Part shown: positions 20,522 through 30,315 of the stretch, in pieces
How the letters are laid out: each line of letters starts with the position of its first letter
Position numbering within the stretch: the first letter of the stretch is position 1
Assembly (NCBI GenBank): GCA_002633025.1
Contig: NMRB01003040.1
Location: forward strand, 1-64,000
Source: Notospermus geniculatus
Taxonomy: Eukaryota; Nemertea; Pilidiophora; Heteronemertea; Lineidae
Length of the DNA: 64,000 nt
Reading direction: 5' to 3'
The notes under the pieces: model-generated
The model's input: only the letters and a program-made list of their open reading frames with translations
Told to the model about the DNA's origin: nothing
Databases searched by the model: none
Made by a program: the position numbers and the translations under genes

Positions 20522-22495
20522 ATGGCGTCTGATGACAGCGATCTCCTCAAAGAACTTGAATGTCCCATATGTACCGAGACCTATGAGGAACCGAAAGTAG
20601 TTGGAAGCTGCAACCACTCGTTTTGTAAAAACTGCCTGAGGACTTATATACAAACAGCAGCCAGAGGTGGTGAGTTCCCGTGCCCTGTTTGTAGACAAAT
20701 ATGTCGGGTCCCACCGAATGGAGTGGACGGATTCACAACAAACTTTACTCTTGCAAATATCATTGAGAAATACAACGATGTTAGGAAAGGGTTAAATCAG
20801 ATGAAATGGAATAAATGTTCCTACTGTACAGACAATGGTAAGACTGTTGAGGCCTCCGTGTGCTGTCCGCAGTGTGACGGCATCAGTTTATGTGATGATT
20901 GTGGCCAAAAACACAAGGACCATCCCATGGGCGAAAGTCACGATGTATATTCGTTGTGTGGACTTCACGGTAAACCACTCAGTCATTTCTGTACAAGCTG
21001 TGATCGTCCAATATGTGTCGTCTGCTTTGGTAAACATGCCGAAAAACAAAATCATATTGTAATCGACTACAAATCTGGGCTGAAAACGATAAAAGGGAAA
21101 TTAGAAGAAGGGTTTCAAAATGTTCAAGCGGCGTCCCGTCCAATGAAGGCGCACGAAACAAAGCTGATGGAAGTGTTAACAGAGACGACGACGACATGTG
21201 AAGAAAGGAAGAAAAACGCTGCCGTGAACTTCACTGCCGGTGGGAAAAAAGCTGCAGACAATATCCGCGAATGTTCAGAAAAGGCCGAGTACCACCGATC
21301 CCAGTGGGAGCTGATGGAACGGAAAAAGTTGGAACACGAGGGCCGGGAGGAAAAGTTACGAGAAATAGAGCAGCCATTCCTTCAGAGTCTCGAACAGGAA
21401 TGTCAACAAAAAACGGGAATGATCCAGGAGACCATCAAAGATGTCAGAGACATGGAGGAAGAAATTCAAGCTACAAAACCTAAACGCGATGAATTGTTAT
21501 CCGAGAAATTACTCAAAGCTGACCTCAGTGAAAATATGAGGCGTACTTACACCAGGATGATGGAGCTTTCAGATGCTTCCAAAAAAGACTGGGTGACGCC
21601 GTTTAGGGAGAGGATGAAAACAAATGATGACTTGTGTGAAGAATATGTCGCTTCTGCTGGACGATTCTCATCCGCTTCACTATCGTCCAACCTAGGGGTT
21701 CCTGATGGGAGTCTAGTGTTCAGTGTCGCATTCATGTCAAAAGATCGCATCGCTGGAGTTGTAGAGGTAGTTCCACATCACAGCGTTTTACTATGGAACT
21801 TACCCTCTCTGGCCGCTAAAGTTATAATGCAAGAGAAAGCCGGCATACCTTACATTGCTGCATTAGGACAAGATCATCTAGTTGTCCTGAGAAGGCGATC
21901 ACCGATCCTTACCGTCATGGATGTCGTCAGAGATACGAAGAGGGAAATCAATGTGAAGCTCTCAGATGAGGTGATGGAACAGTTGTGGTCGGTTGAGGGT
22001 GTTAGTCATGGAAACTTCTTGGTTTCATACGAACTGAATCTTATGCATGTTCTGTTGATCGACAGTGAAGGTAAGGTACTCCAGGATATCGAGACCGGTG
22101 AAGGATATCGATTAGCATTCTGTAGAATCACAGGTATGGTTGTCATATGTACCAATACAGCCGGCACAATCTCATGCTACCAGGTGGGTGAGAACAACCT
22201 GACTAAGGTCATGGCAGTACCTCATGGGGTGAAGGGGTTCGTATGTGGCGATATCTGTTCAGGTACATTTGGGGAGGTATTCATCGTTGGGTGGATGGAA
22301 GGTGATAAACCCCGGGAGGTCAGGGTGTATCAACCTGACATTGATGCTGACAAGAAAACAGTGTCGATGAAACAAATAGAAATCAATGGTGAACAGATGA
22401 GGACCAACGCTAATTATCCAAAATGCTCTGTGAGAGGAAACAAACTCGTGATTGGTTATGATGACAAAGTCCACGTACTTGACCTCTTGGTTTAA
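20522..22495 (+). CDS. TRIM-like RING/B-box/coiled-coil protein with C-terminal propeller-like region
   Basis: The 657-residue protein is encoded in one exon. The ATG at 20522 lies five bases after a 5' UTR splice acceptor (GCAAGATGG). Residues 14-57 form a C3HC4 RING finger (CPIC...CNHSFCKNC...CPVC), the E2-binding module of E3 ubiquitin ligases. Two B-boxes follow, at about 99-140 and 146-178 (CGLHGKPLSHFCTSCDRPIC). Residues 190-370 are highly charged and helical, the expected coiled coil for dimerisation. Residues about 395-657 are beta-rich with repeated blade-like segments, resembling the NHL/propeller ends of many invertebrate TRIMs; no SPRY is seen. This fits a cytosolic ubiquitin ligase of the expanded single-exon TRIM class, often linked to innate defence in marine invertebrates; the substrate is unknown. 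The frame is intact. Confidence 0.9.
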   Translation: MASDDSDLLKELECPICTETYEEPKVVGSCNHSFCKNCLRTYIQTAARGGEFPCPVCRQICRVPPNGVDGFTTNFTLANIIEKYNDVRKGLNQMKWNKCSYCTDNGKTVEASVCCPQCDGISLCDDCGQKHKDHPMGESHDVYSLCGLHGKPLSHFCTSCDRPICVVCFGKHAEKQNHIVIDYKSGLKTIKGKLEEGFQNVQAASRPMKAHETKLMEVLTETTTTCEERKKNAAVNFTAGGKKAADNIRECSEKAEYHRSQWELMERKKLEHEGREEKLREIEQPFLQSLEQECQQKTGMIQETIKDVRDMEEEIQATKPKRDELLSEKLLKADLSENMRRTYTRMMELSDASKKDWVTPFRERMKTNDDLCEEYVASAGRFSSASLSSNLGVPDGSLVFSVAFMSKDRIAGVVEVVPHHSVLLWNLPSLAAKVIMQEKAGIPYIAALGQDHLVVLRRRSPILTVMDVVRDTKREINVKLSDEVMEQLWSVEGVSHGNFLVSYELNLMHVLLIDSEGKVLQDIETGEGYRLAFCRITGMVVICTNTAGTISCYQVGENNLTKVMAVPHGVKGFVCGDICSGTFGEVFIVGWMEGDKPREVRVYQPDIDADKKTVSMKQIEINGEQMRTNANYPKCSVRGNKLVIGYDDKVHVLDLLV

Positions 22496-22675
22496 GACAA
22501 ATGGAACATCTCTTCCACATTAGATATGACTACAAACTTAAGAGATGAGTTTATCATAAGATATAACTTACAGATCGATCACGTGACACTCGAGTGATGA
22601 ATCTTGCAACATGTTGTTAAAATAGAAAGGTTGAAATCTAATTTCAAGTGACAGTATTTCAACTCCTACTTTAAT
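22496..22675. other. 3' flank of the TRIM-like gene
   Basis: AT-rich non-coding sequence. No canonical AATAAA was noticed close to the stop codon. Confidence 0.35.
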
Positions 22676-22989
22676 GCTCCCGTTCCATAGAGTTAACGTT
22701 TTCAGTTTTCACTTTTCCCGTTTCATTTTTCACGATCTTTCATTTAGAGGGTTTGTTCCACAGAATTCACGCCCAAAAGAATGAGCATGTTCATTCTTTG
22801 AGTCACGGGTGATTTTCATTTATTCGCGCATGAAATGGATCGTACTTTTCCGAAGGTAGAAAAATGACGCCTATGGAACCCGCCTCATAAGAAAAACATT
22901 GCCCAATCTTGGGTTCACCTGTGAAACATGGCAATTCACGCGTGAACCGTGCAAAAACCGCGAAAACGTGAACTCTATGGAACGGGAGC
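22676..22989. mobile_element. Foldback element, GTTCCATAGA family, copy 1
   Basis: GCTCCCGTTCCATAGAGTT at the left is mirrored by AACTCTATGGAACGGGAGC ending at 22989. The interior is rich in TTTTCAC/GTGAAA motifs on both strands. Confidence 0.7.
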
Positions 22990-22992
22990 CTG

Positions 22993-23186
22993 AGGCTCCT
23001 GTTCCATAGAAGTTCACGTTTCACTTTTCACGCGCCACGCTTCACGTTTTCCTTTCGTTCCCAGGTTCAGCGCACAACGAGACACACATTACCTGTCCTG
23101 TGGCATGCTTTCTCCGAGGAACGAAAGGAAAACGTGAAGTGTGGCGCGAGAAAAGTGAAACGTGAACGTCTACAGAACAGGAGCCT
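22993..23186. mobile_element. Foldback element, GTTCCATAGA family, copy 2
   Basis: It starts AGGCTCCTGTTCCATAGA and closes with AACAGGAGCCT at 23186. The arms of about 70 bp (CACGTTTCACTTTTC, GCTTCACGTTTTCCTTTCG) are nearly complementary. It abuts copy 1 within four bases and shares its terminal motif. Confidence 0.75.
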
Positions 23187-23426
23187 GGCTCCGCACACTG
23201 GCGGCTACAATGGGGGCGACTACCGAGGATGCGACTACTACGTCGCCTGCGATAATTACCTTTGCGGTCGATCAATGATGTAATCCACGACATTACTGAT
23301 CTAAGCATTTGTCGCAAACAAGTCAACAAAAACTAAAAAAACTGAAAAATGTTCAGTCGCTTCTGTGGTCGCAAGGCCGGTCGCCTACAAAATCGCTCAA
23401 AAAAATCGCTAGTTTGCGGTGGCCTG

Positions 23427-23589
23427 AAGGGCGGCGCACACGAGCGACAATTTTGACCGATTTGTCGGCCGACTTGGCTTCCGACCGCCAAAGCGACAAG
23501 ATTTGGCGCTTCTGATTGGCTGATGTCTAGTCGCACCACCAGTCTCGTCGGCGGTCGCCCAGATTTAGTCGCTCGTGTGCGCCGCCCTT
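23427..23589. mobile_element. 163 bp MITE
   Basis: AAGGGCGGCGCACACGAGCG at 23427 is mirrored by CGCTCGTGTGCGCCGCCCTT ending at 23589. Scattered GTCGC motifs inside and in the 230 bp to the left suggest a related, older copy beside it. Confidence 0.75.
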
Positions 23590-24600
23590 TAAGAGAAACC
23601 AATTCTCTTCACCTGGTTGAAAAACCTAAAATATGTTGTGGGTTTTGAAGATACAGTTTGACCGATAATGAGCCAGTGATCAAGGCGTGCGCATGCGTAC
23701 TTGCCTTTAACAGAAGAATTGCACGGAACGGAATTTTTCCGAGAGGAAAAACACATGATACGGTGTAGCGTTATTGAATGTTCACCATTTGTGAGTGTTC
23801 CCCCACTATTGTCGGACGGAATAAGCTCCGGCTTGACAATAGGGGACACACAGAGAAACGTGTCGATCTATCTCCCGGTGTTTTCCAAACAATAAGGGGA
23901 AACACTGACATACGGAAACACGTGCAGATGCCACACCTGTAAAGTTATTTCATTTAGAACAGACAATAATCATAACCTGAATTTGATATAGATGTTCTGG
24001 TAACCTCAGATTCTTAAAATGCGTTACCAATCCGACACCGGTCTCTACCCGACATAAAAATAGGCCCTACTTACATATTGTGTACAGAAAACACGTCTGC
24101 TGTTATTTCTCTTTATGATCATATGTTTTTATCAATTTCATATTTTGAACATCACGTGTTCTGCCCTGACCACATCTATTTCACATACTTCAGTTTATCT
24201 TTATCAGACTGTTGACCCTATTTGACAAACGTGGACATATTTTACAATCGCTCGTATACTGGATTCCCTTACCTCACAGAAACAGTCATGAGTTCATGGT
24301 TGCTAGCGCCACCTGTTGCTAGTAGAAGTACTGTTAGTAGCCTAATAGCGAGCTGCCTCTAGAGGCCCTTTAAGGCCTAGCATGGCCTCCTAGGATGCCT
24401 AACTTACATAATAATGTATGATAATGTCATTTTAATGACATTGGGGAGCTGCCAAGTCTCGCCACTAACTTTGGTACACTTTTGCTATTCTCAAAACCTG
24501 CACATCATTTGTACTCAAAACCTAGCTTTCAAATCATGGCTGTATTCATGCAGTATGAGCACATAATGAAAGTATTCGGTTTCGCCTCTTCGTTATTCTT
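23590..24600. other. No gene recognised
   Basis: Short frames only. AGGCCT motifs cluster at about 24340-24400. Nothing repeats clearly. Confidence 0.35.
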
Positions 24601-24700
24601 TATATTGTAGTAAAACGGGGTCGGTGCCGTTGTCATCGTCATGCTGAAGAGCCTCCAGCGCCGCCGGAGGACGACCAACCAGTCAGGAGAGGCGGCGCGA

Positions 24701-24727
24701 TGACGTCACCGACCTCGCGGTATAAAA
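24701..24727 (+). promoter_or_regulatory. CRE plus TATA core promoter of the retroelement
   Basis: A perfect TGACGTCA (24701-24708) stands 12 bases ahead of TATAAAA (24721-24727), in a GC-rich context. Transcription should begin near 24750-24760. This is the arrangement expected in the U3 part of an LTR. Confidence 0.6.
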
Positions 24728-25845
24728 AGGCCCGCCACCCGGAACTCAGGGAGAGCATATTGAGACAACCTTCAGGAGAGTTTATAGTTAGTATTCCGCG
24801 TTTTAACATCCGTATTTTACCCGTGTTTGGTTCGGTCTGCGTCTACCGACGCCGGACCCTTTAGGCCCAGCTTAGGCCTAGGTCGTGCTAGTGTACGGCA
24901 CGCCCCGTCTTAGTGGGGCGTCCCTTGCGGTGAAATACGCCTCCCCCGGGCGTAATTCTCGGCCACACTCGGGGCTAGCCCGGGGCTCGAGGCGTTTATT
25001 TTACCACAATTGGCGTTGTCGGCGAGCAAGTAGATTCGAACCCGCGCCAGTTAGCGTTCATTTATTTGCTGTAGACCCTTTCCCTTATTCACAATTATTT
25101 CTGGCGTTTTCACCACGCCGTTTTTTTTTGATGATGTTGAATTTTGAGCCTGGTTTCATTCCACCATTTCTTTTGTCGCAGTGAGGGGGGAGTTAGGCCT
25201 AGGGGGATTTATTAGGATTTTGATTGGTGCATGTGTAGCACTAATTATTGACGGAGAGCCTGACATTCTATAGTATATGTCATTTTTCCTCTTCGTCGTG
25301 GTTTTCTGTGGTCGGACGAGTGACGACCATTTGTATTTTGACTAGGTGTCATTGGGCATTTGATTTGGTGCCTGTGACTTTAGTTTAACACTGCGACGGA
25401 AGTTTATTGGTGGGGATATTTGGCCTGATCTTTCACATCACATCTGTTTGACACTGGGATATTTCCCTAGTGCCGGCGTTTCTTCAACCCTTCCTACGTT
25501 TTGATCCATTCGTGGCATATATACGCCACTCGTGTAGTCGATATACTTTATATGCGGCACGCATGATTGTACTGAATCCTAAACACTCTTACTGAACCTT
25601 ATTACCAGTGATTGTGTTACATTAAATCTATAGTTTCGGTCCGTTGGTCGGCGCGCCTATGTTACATCACTTGTAGCGTGCAACCTGTTTATCGGTTCGC
25701 GGGTTTAAATACATTACTATAAATCGCTTTGTTTGCGCAGCTCGCTCTTGAATTTCGGAATAAAACCTTCGTGATTGAAGTTTAGTTTGTGTTGGTTACT
25801 CGATTTTCCTTAAATAAAGTCCAAGGTACATGACAATCTTTTGTC
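24728..25845 (+). other. Retroelement leader (R/U5-like and 5' UTR)
   Basis: No ORF of note. GC-rich inverted repeats occur at 24895-24925 (CGCCCCG/TGGGGCG) and 24970-25000 (GGGGCTAGCCCCGG-like). AATAAA-type signals at about 25760 and 25814 lie close to the gag start, as in an LTR. No primer-binding site complementary to a familiar tRNA end was recognised. Confidence 0.45.
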
Positions 25846-28569
25846 ATGTCCGTCGGAGGACCACATTATAAAGTTCAGATTAATGTGGCGAGTGAGGAGG
25901 AATTAGCGACTCTTCCCGGAATTGGCACAAAGAGGGTGCAGGATATTTGCGCTCTTAGGGAGGCCACTTGTCATTTAAGATCATACTCCGATCTTGCCTG
26001 CTTACCCTCTCATGTTGTGGACCGCTTGCGGGAGGAGTCGTTGCTTAGCTTCTCCGCGCCACATTCCGATTCTCCCAAGATTGAGACTTCATTTGTAAAT
26101 GAAAATCCCTCGTTGGCGTGGGACAGCATGGAGCGCCACTCTCACGAGCAACCGATTTTTCGGGATCGGCCGGGGGTGAGTCGGCATCAGGCGTCTCAGC
26201 GGAAGCAAAGGAGAGGAGAAAAGGGCGATCAAATGCCCAAATCATACTCCTACACTTCCCGACAGGCGCTTCCCGCTGGCCTGAGAGCCGACATACTATC
26301 CCGGTACCGCTCGGAACCGTCCGGTCGGCCTCGGAGGGTGCTCCCCGCAATTCCCACTGCTGCGGGGGAGAAATTAAAACCACGTTCGGAACCGACGCGT
26401 CGAGCCGCGGACGCGTCATTTGTTCCCCACGCGGTAAATTCTACACCAGCGCTGAAAGTTGAGAGGGAGAAGGTTGGCTCCAAAACCGGGTCGACTTTGG
26501 AAGTTGACGCGGTGGAAGCCCTCCCCCTCGACTTAATTGGGGATTATCAGCATGCGCCGTCGACTCTGGAAGTTGACGCGTATGTTGAAACCTGCCAATC
26601 AGCGTTGGATTCAATGTCAGAAGTTGACCCGTCAATTAGGCCTCCTGTAAAATCGGGGATTGGCCCCGCAACGGTAGTTGCGCCACAGGTTGCCGCCCCA
26701 GTGAGTGTAACATCTGCGCCCGTGACGCAGCCGTCAGTAAAAGATGGCGCGTCAGTTCCTCAGAGTGTCTCGTCACCGTTTTTTAAGACGGATACTAGGC
26801 CTAAAGTTAAGGGCTTTACTCTCGCAGGCTCTGATTTACCCCGTATTGATGATCAATATGTTAATGACTTAAGACATGATGTATCCTTATTGGCACCGGG
26901 CGGAGTTTATAGTCATGAAGGGAAAAGCTCTGCCTTTATCCCACCTCCGCCTGGGTTCACGATCCTTGATCGCGGTAGATCGATGTCTGATAGATTCGAC
27001 TTGACTCCTTCCTCAAAATTGGCTGTTCCAAATTTTGGTACGTCCACGGAGATCCCCGTTAGTCGGCCCCCGATGAATCCCTTGTTTTTGAGGCCATTTG
27101 GTGTTTTTGATTCTGGTTCTTCCGAGGTATCACCAGTGGATGTTTCAGCCCCTGACCCTATGGTTCCTACCTTCTTGTTTGGTGAACGAGGGACCACAGT
27201 TGCGGCTTCCCCAAATCCATCATTTGGAAGAGACCCTTATTGCCCAAAGGACCTAGGCCCACCTGAGGATAAAGATGGCCGCTCGATTGTAATTCCTAGT
27301 CGAAACAACGTGGATCCTACTAGATCATTTAGGAATTCCCCTGCGTCTGTTGACCACCTAGCAGTTGAGGCCCCGTCGGGGAGAGGCGTAGCCAGGGACC
27401 CGCGACGGTTCATTACCGACAGGGGGCGCCCCCCGGACTGTGCTGTTCCTGTCCGAAAGCATGAGGCTGCGGTCCTAGGTGCCGCAGGGAGGTGTCTCCC
27501 AGATGTGCACCATCATGTTGACGGCCAGGAGCGGGCGGCTCCAGCCCTGAGGGGCGGTTGGGGGCGTTCTCCTGATGTCGGAGGTGGCGGTCCGTTTCGG
27601 GAGCGTGCGGCCGAGACCCCCGTCATTGATGGTGGGGAGTGGCCCCCGAGTTTCGACCGCGGTGTTCCCGACCGGAGGCATGTGACGCTGGGTCTTGCAG
27701 CCAGTAAGAGGCGCCCCCCGGGGCTTGATCAGGATGTACCGGCCCTCAATGCCGGCCGGGGACGCCCTCCGGATCGCGTTCGTGAGCTGTTTGTTCGGGG
27801 ACGTGCGGCATCGGTTCCTGAAGCCGATGGCGGGCGGCCCCTGAGTCTCGGTCGGGGCGGTCCCGGTCGCGGACGTGTGGCGTCGGCTTACGGCGCCGGA
27901 GGGAGGCCCCCGGATCCCGGTCGTGATATGTCTGGCCGAGGCCATGAATCGTGGCTTCATGGTATGAATGGCGGACGCCCCCCTGATGGTACTCCTCAAC
28001 GCAGGCTTGCAGATGCCGGTGGGAAAAACTCGGTACCAGATATTGATTATAGTGTCCTCAACCACAGGCCCGCTGAATTGACCCGTGGTGTCGATAGTGG
28101 GCGCCCCCCTGAATTTGGTCCTAGTGTCCCCGAATATGGCCAGGTAAATTCGGCCTTTGATGTTGATAGAGGGCGCCCCCCAGGTTCTGGTGGTAATGTT
28201 TCTGGTCGTAGGCCCATGACTTTGATCCCAGGTACCAATAGTGGACGACCTCCGGATCTTGATGCTGGTGGCGTGTACCCAGGTGATGACCCCAATTTTC
28301 AAGAGTCGGCTTTTGATTTAAATAGGGGTCGTCCCCCTGATCTCAGTCGGGGAAAAGTAGGGTTTACCCTTGACATCGGTAGGGAGCATCCCTTTAATGT
28401 TGATGATAGTGCCCCTGATCTAGGACATGCACAGTTAGCCCCAGATACTACTAGACGGTGCCCCTTGGAGTCTGATTGTAGGTTTCCCGATAGGAGGCGT
28501 GCAGTGTCGGCTCCACCACCGGCCGACACTGTTCCTTTTTACCATCCAATGGATAGGGAACCTCCCGCT
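25846..28569 (+). CDS. gag: Retroelement Gag, N-terminal part with helix-hairpin-helix and GRPPD repeats
   Basis: The frame opens at ATG 25846 and runs about 908 codons until the insertion at 28570 supplies a TAG. Residues about 10-66 form a ComEA-like helix-hairpin-helix (INVASEEELATLPGIGTKR), a non-specific DNA-binding fold. Residues 70-500 are low-complexity, with STLEVDA occurring twice and SEVD once. From about residue 530 to 860 a degenerate unit of roughly 28-33 residues built around GRPPD/GRPPE recurs more than ten times; it is rich in Gly, Pro, Arg and Asp and likely disordered. Removing the 28570-28972 insertion with one target copy restores the same frame into the capsid-like part, so this was one very long Gag. 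The disordered region may drive assembly or nucleic-acid binding (inference). Confidence 0.75.
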
Positions 28570-28972
28570 TAGACTCACTCAGTCAGTCGCCACGCGCGGC
28601 GCTGGAGTAGCTTCCCGCGGAGCGACTGACACCACTCGACCAAATCTCGTGAAATCTCGCTTTACTGGTCGCAGAACGTTGCGACAGGCCGAATCGACGC
28701 GCTATGAATGAATGACAATAATGTAGCAGTCACATGATGCAAATATTGCTGCCATGGTATATGAAGCATTGTATAGCATACATATATTATGTACAGTGAT
28801 GTACGGTAAGTACATGACTTATGCATTGCATATGACAAGTGTTTTCACATGACAAAAAAGTGCGTAAATGCGGCTGCGGCTAGCTCTCTCAATGTATTGA
28901 CCGTGCATAAAATATACACGAGTGGTGTCAGACTCTGTAATGGTAATGTAAGAGTCTGACCGCGTGAGACTA
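28570..28972. mobile_element. 403 bp Mutator-like element inserted in gag
   Basis: It is flanked by the 9 bp direct repeat CCTCCCGCT (28561-28569 and 28973-28981). The termini TAGACTCACTCAGTCAG and TAGTCTCACGCGGTCAG (right end read in reverse) match at 14 of 17 positions. The first bases of the insert create the in-frame TAG that ends the upstream gag frame. There is no transposase, so it is non-autonomous. Confidence 0.85.
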
Positions 28973-29626
28973 CCTCCCGCTTCGTTGATTCCCGATTATT
29001 ATTTTCCTGATTCCCATCTGAATCGGAGGTTGTATCCTTCTCATCCTGTGGTTATGAGGGGTGGTGGTTACGGGCCGACACGTCCTGACCTCCCCTCAGT
29101 TCTTACGGTACAACCCCGTCGGGAGCCATTGTCCACTCCTTGGCCCCCCAGTCAGGATTCCCGTCCTTATGAGTGGTGTCCAGAGGATTTTGTGGCCCCT
29201 TTAATGCGTCCTTCAGATTTGACATATCCTCATCGGCAGGACTCTAATGGTTTGTCCCCCGCTCGCCTCAGGTTGCCCCCGGTGGATCGTCAGGCATTCC
29301 TTGGAGATTTTCCTAACGCTAACGTTCTCCGCCAAATTGAGGCCCCTCAAAGACCACCGGGTAATCCTCCGCCTGCTCCTCTTCCCACTTTTGATGGAAA
29401 AAGCTCTTGGAGCTCGTTCATCTTGCTGATGGAAAGAGCGGCTTCCAAGTATCATTGGAGTGAGGGGGAGCAGTTGGACCGATTGATAGAGAGCCTGCGA
29501 GGGAAAGCCCTAGATTTTTTCTCTGGACTTCCTCTTCCCTGTCGCCAGGACTACCAGCTTTTGCGCCGCAAATTGGCGTCGCGCTTTGGGCGCAAAGAGC
29601 CTTCTGTCACTCGAGGCGCAGGCTGA
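28973..29626 (+). pseudogene. gag: Retroelement Gag, capsid-like region (frameshifted at its end)
   Basis: This continues the N-terminal gag frame after the insertion. A Pro/Arg/Tyr-rich stretch leads to the retrotransposon Gag core: PTFDGKSSWSSFILLMERAA, then LDRLIESLRGKALDFFSGLP, then LLRRKLASRFGRKEPS. The spacing of these helices is that of Ty3/gypsy capsid domains, which form the particle shell. The frame ends at a TGA (29624-29626), and the rest of the domain continues in another frame (RRRLIDLVQFENEDL). A single-base change near 29608-29613 therefore broke the gene. Nothing suggests programmed shifting at this point. Confidence 0.8.
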
Positions 29627-30315
29627 TAGACCTGGTGCAATTTGAAAATGAAGATTTAGAAGAGTTCGCGGAAAGGGCCCAAACTTTGGCTACAGAGGGC
29701 TTTCCCAACTCCAACTTCCAATCGATCAATGACATGGCGGTAGAGGCCTTTTTCCGGGGTTGCCGGGAAAAGCAGGCAGTCATCTTTGCCATGGACAAAA
29801 ACCCGTCTACGATTGAGGAAGCATTGGAGTTGGTGAAAGCCAATCTCTGTAACCACCAGTTAATACATGTACTGGGCAAGAAGCGAAATCTTAGAAAGGA
29901 GGCCCCAATAGAGGACTGGGATGACTCTTTGCCGGTACCGACAGTAAGAGCAGTTAGCCCTTCCCCGAAAAAGGGAAGCGGGTCCTTATCGCAAAGAGTC
30001 ACCTCGCTGGAGGAGGGGATGTTAACACTCAAGGCCGCGGTGGATGACACACGCGACGAGGTTTCAGCTATTAAGTCAGCAGTTGTGTCTGCTGACGAAA
30101 AGCTGGATCGCGTGTTGTCGTCGCGGTCACGTCCTCGCTCCAGATCCCCCAGTCCGGCAGACGGTCTCTGTTTCAAATGCAAATCGCCAAACCATAGGGT
30201 GGCGGAATGCCCAGAGGCCGTTTGTTTTTTGTGCTCAGAAAAAGGGCACATAAAATCGTCTTGCCCTAGGAACAAAGAACCCCCGGTTCCGCCAAAAGAG
30301 GGCGGGCTGCGCTAA
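29611..30315 (+). CDS. gag: Retroelement Gag, C-terminal capsid and nucleocapsid with two CCHC knuckles
   Basis: The frame picks up the capsid domain (LEEFAERAQTLA, then DMAVEAFFRGC). A helical linker follows (LSQRVTSLEEGMLTLK) and then an SR-rich basic stretch (SRSRPRSRSPSP). Two zinc knuckles of the CX2CX4HX4C type close the protein: CFKCKSPNHRVAEC and CFLCSEKGHIKSSC, which bind the packaged RNA. The stop codon TAA is at 30313-30315. The pol frame is open from 30270, so gag and pol overlap by 46 bases in the -1 relation. In this copy the piece is cut off from the upstream gag by the frameshift near 29610. Confidence 0.85.
   Translation, partial: SRRRLIDLVQFENEDLEEFAERAQTLATEGFPNSNFQSINDMAVEAFFRGCREKQAVIFAMDKNPSTIEEALELVKANLCNHQLIHVLGKKRNLRKEAPIEDWDDSLPVPTVRAVSPSPKKGSGSLSQRVTSLEEGMLTLKAAVDDTRDEVSAIKSAVVSADEKLDRVLSSRSRPRSRSPSPADGLCFKCKSPNHRVAECPEAVCFLCSEKGHIKSSCPRNKEPPVPPKEGGLR

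Noticed and set aside
24995-25060. tRNA gene suggested by a GATTCGAACCCGC string
   Set aside because: It resembles a reversed T-arm, but no acceptor stem, D-arm or anticodon arm could be paired.
27475-28302. 275-residue minus-strand ORF opposite the gag repeat region
   Set aside because: It mirrors the GC-rich GRPPD repeats; the encoded repeats (RGAP/RGPP-like) are the antisense of that unit and no domain is present.
29607-30275. 222-residue minus-strand ORF opposite the gag nucleocapsid
   Set aside because: Shadow of a well-supported plus-strand frame with capsid helices and zinc knuckles.
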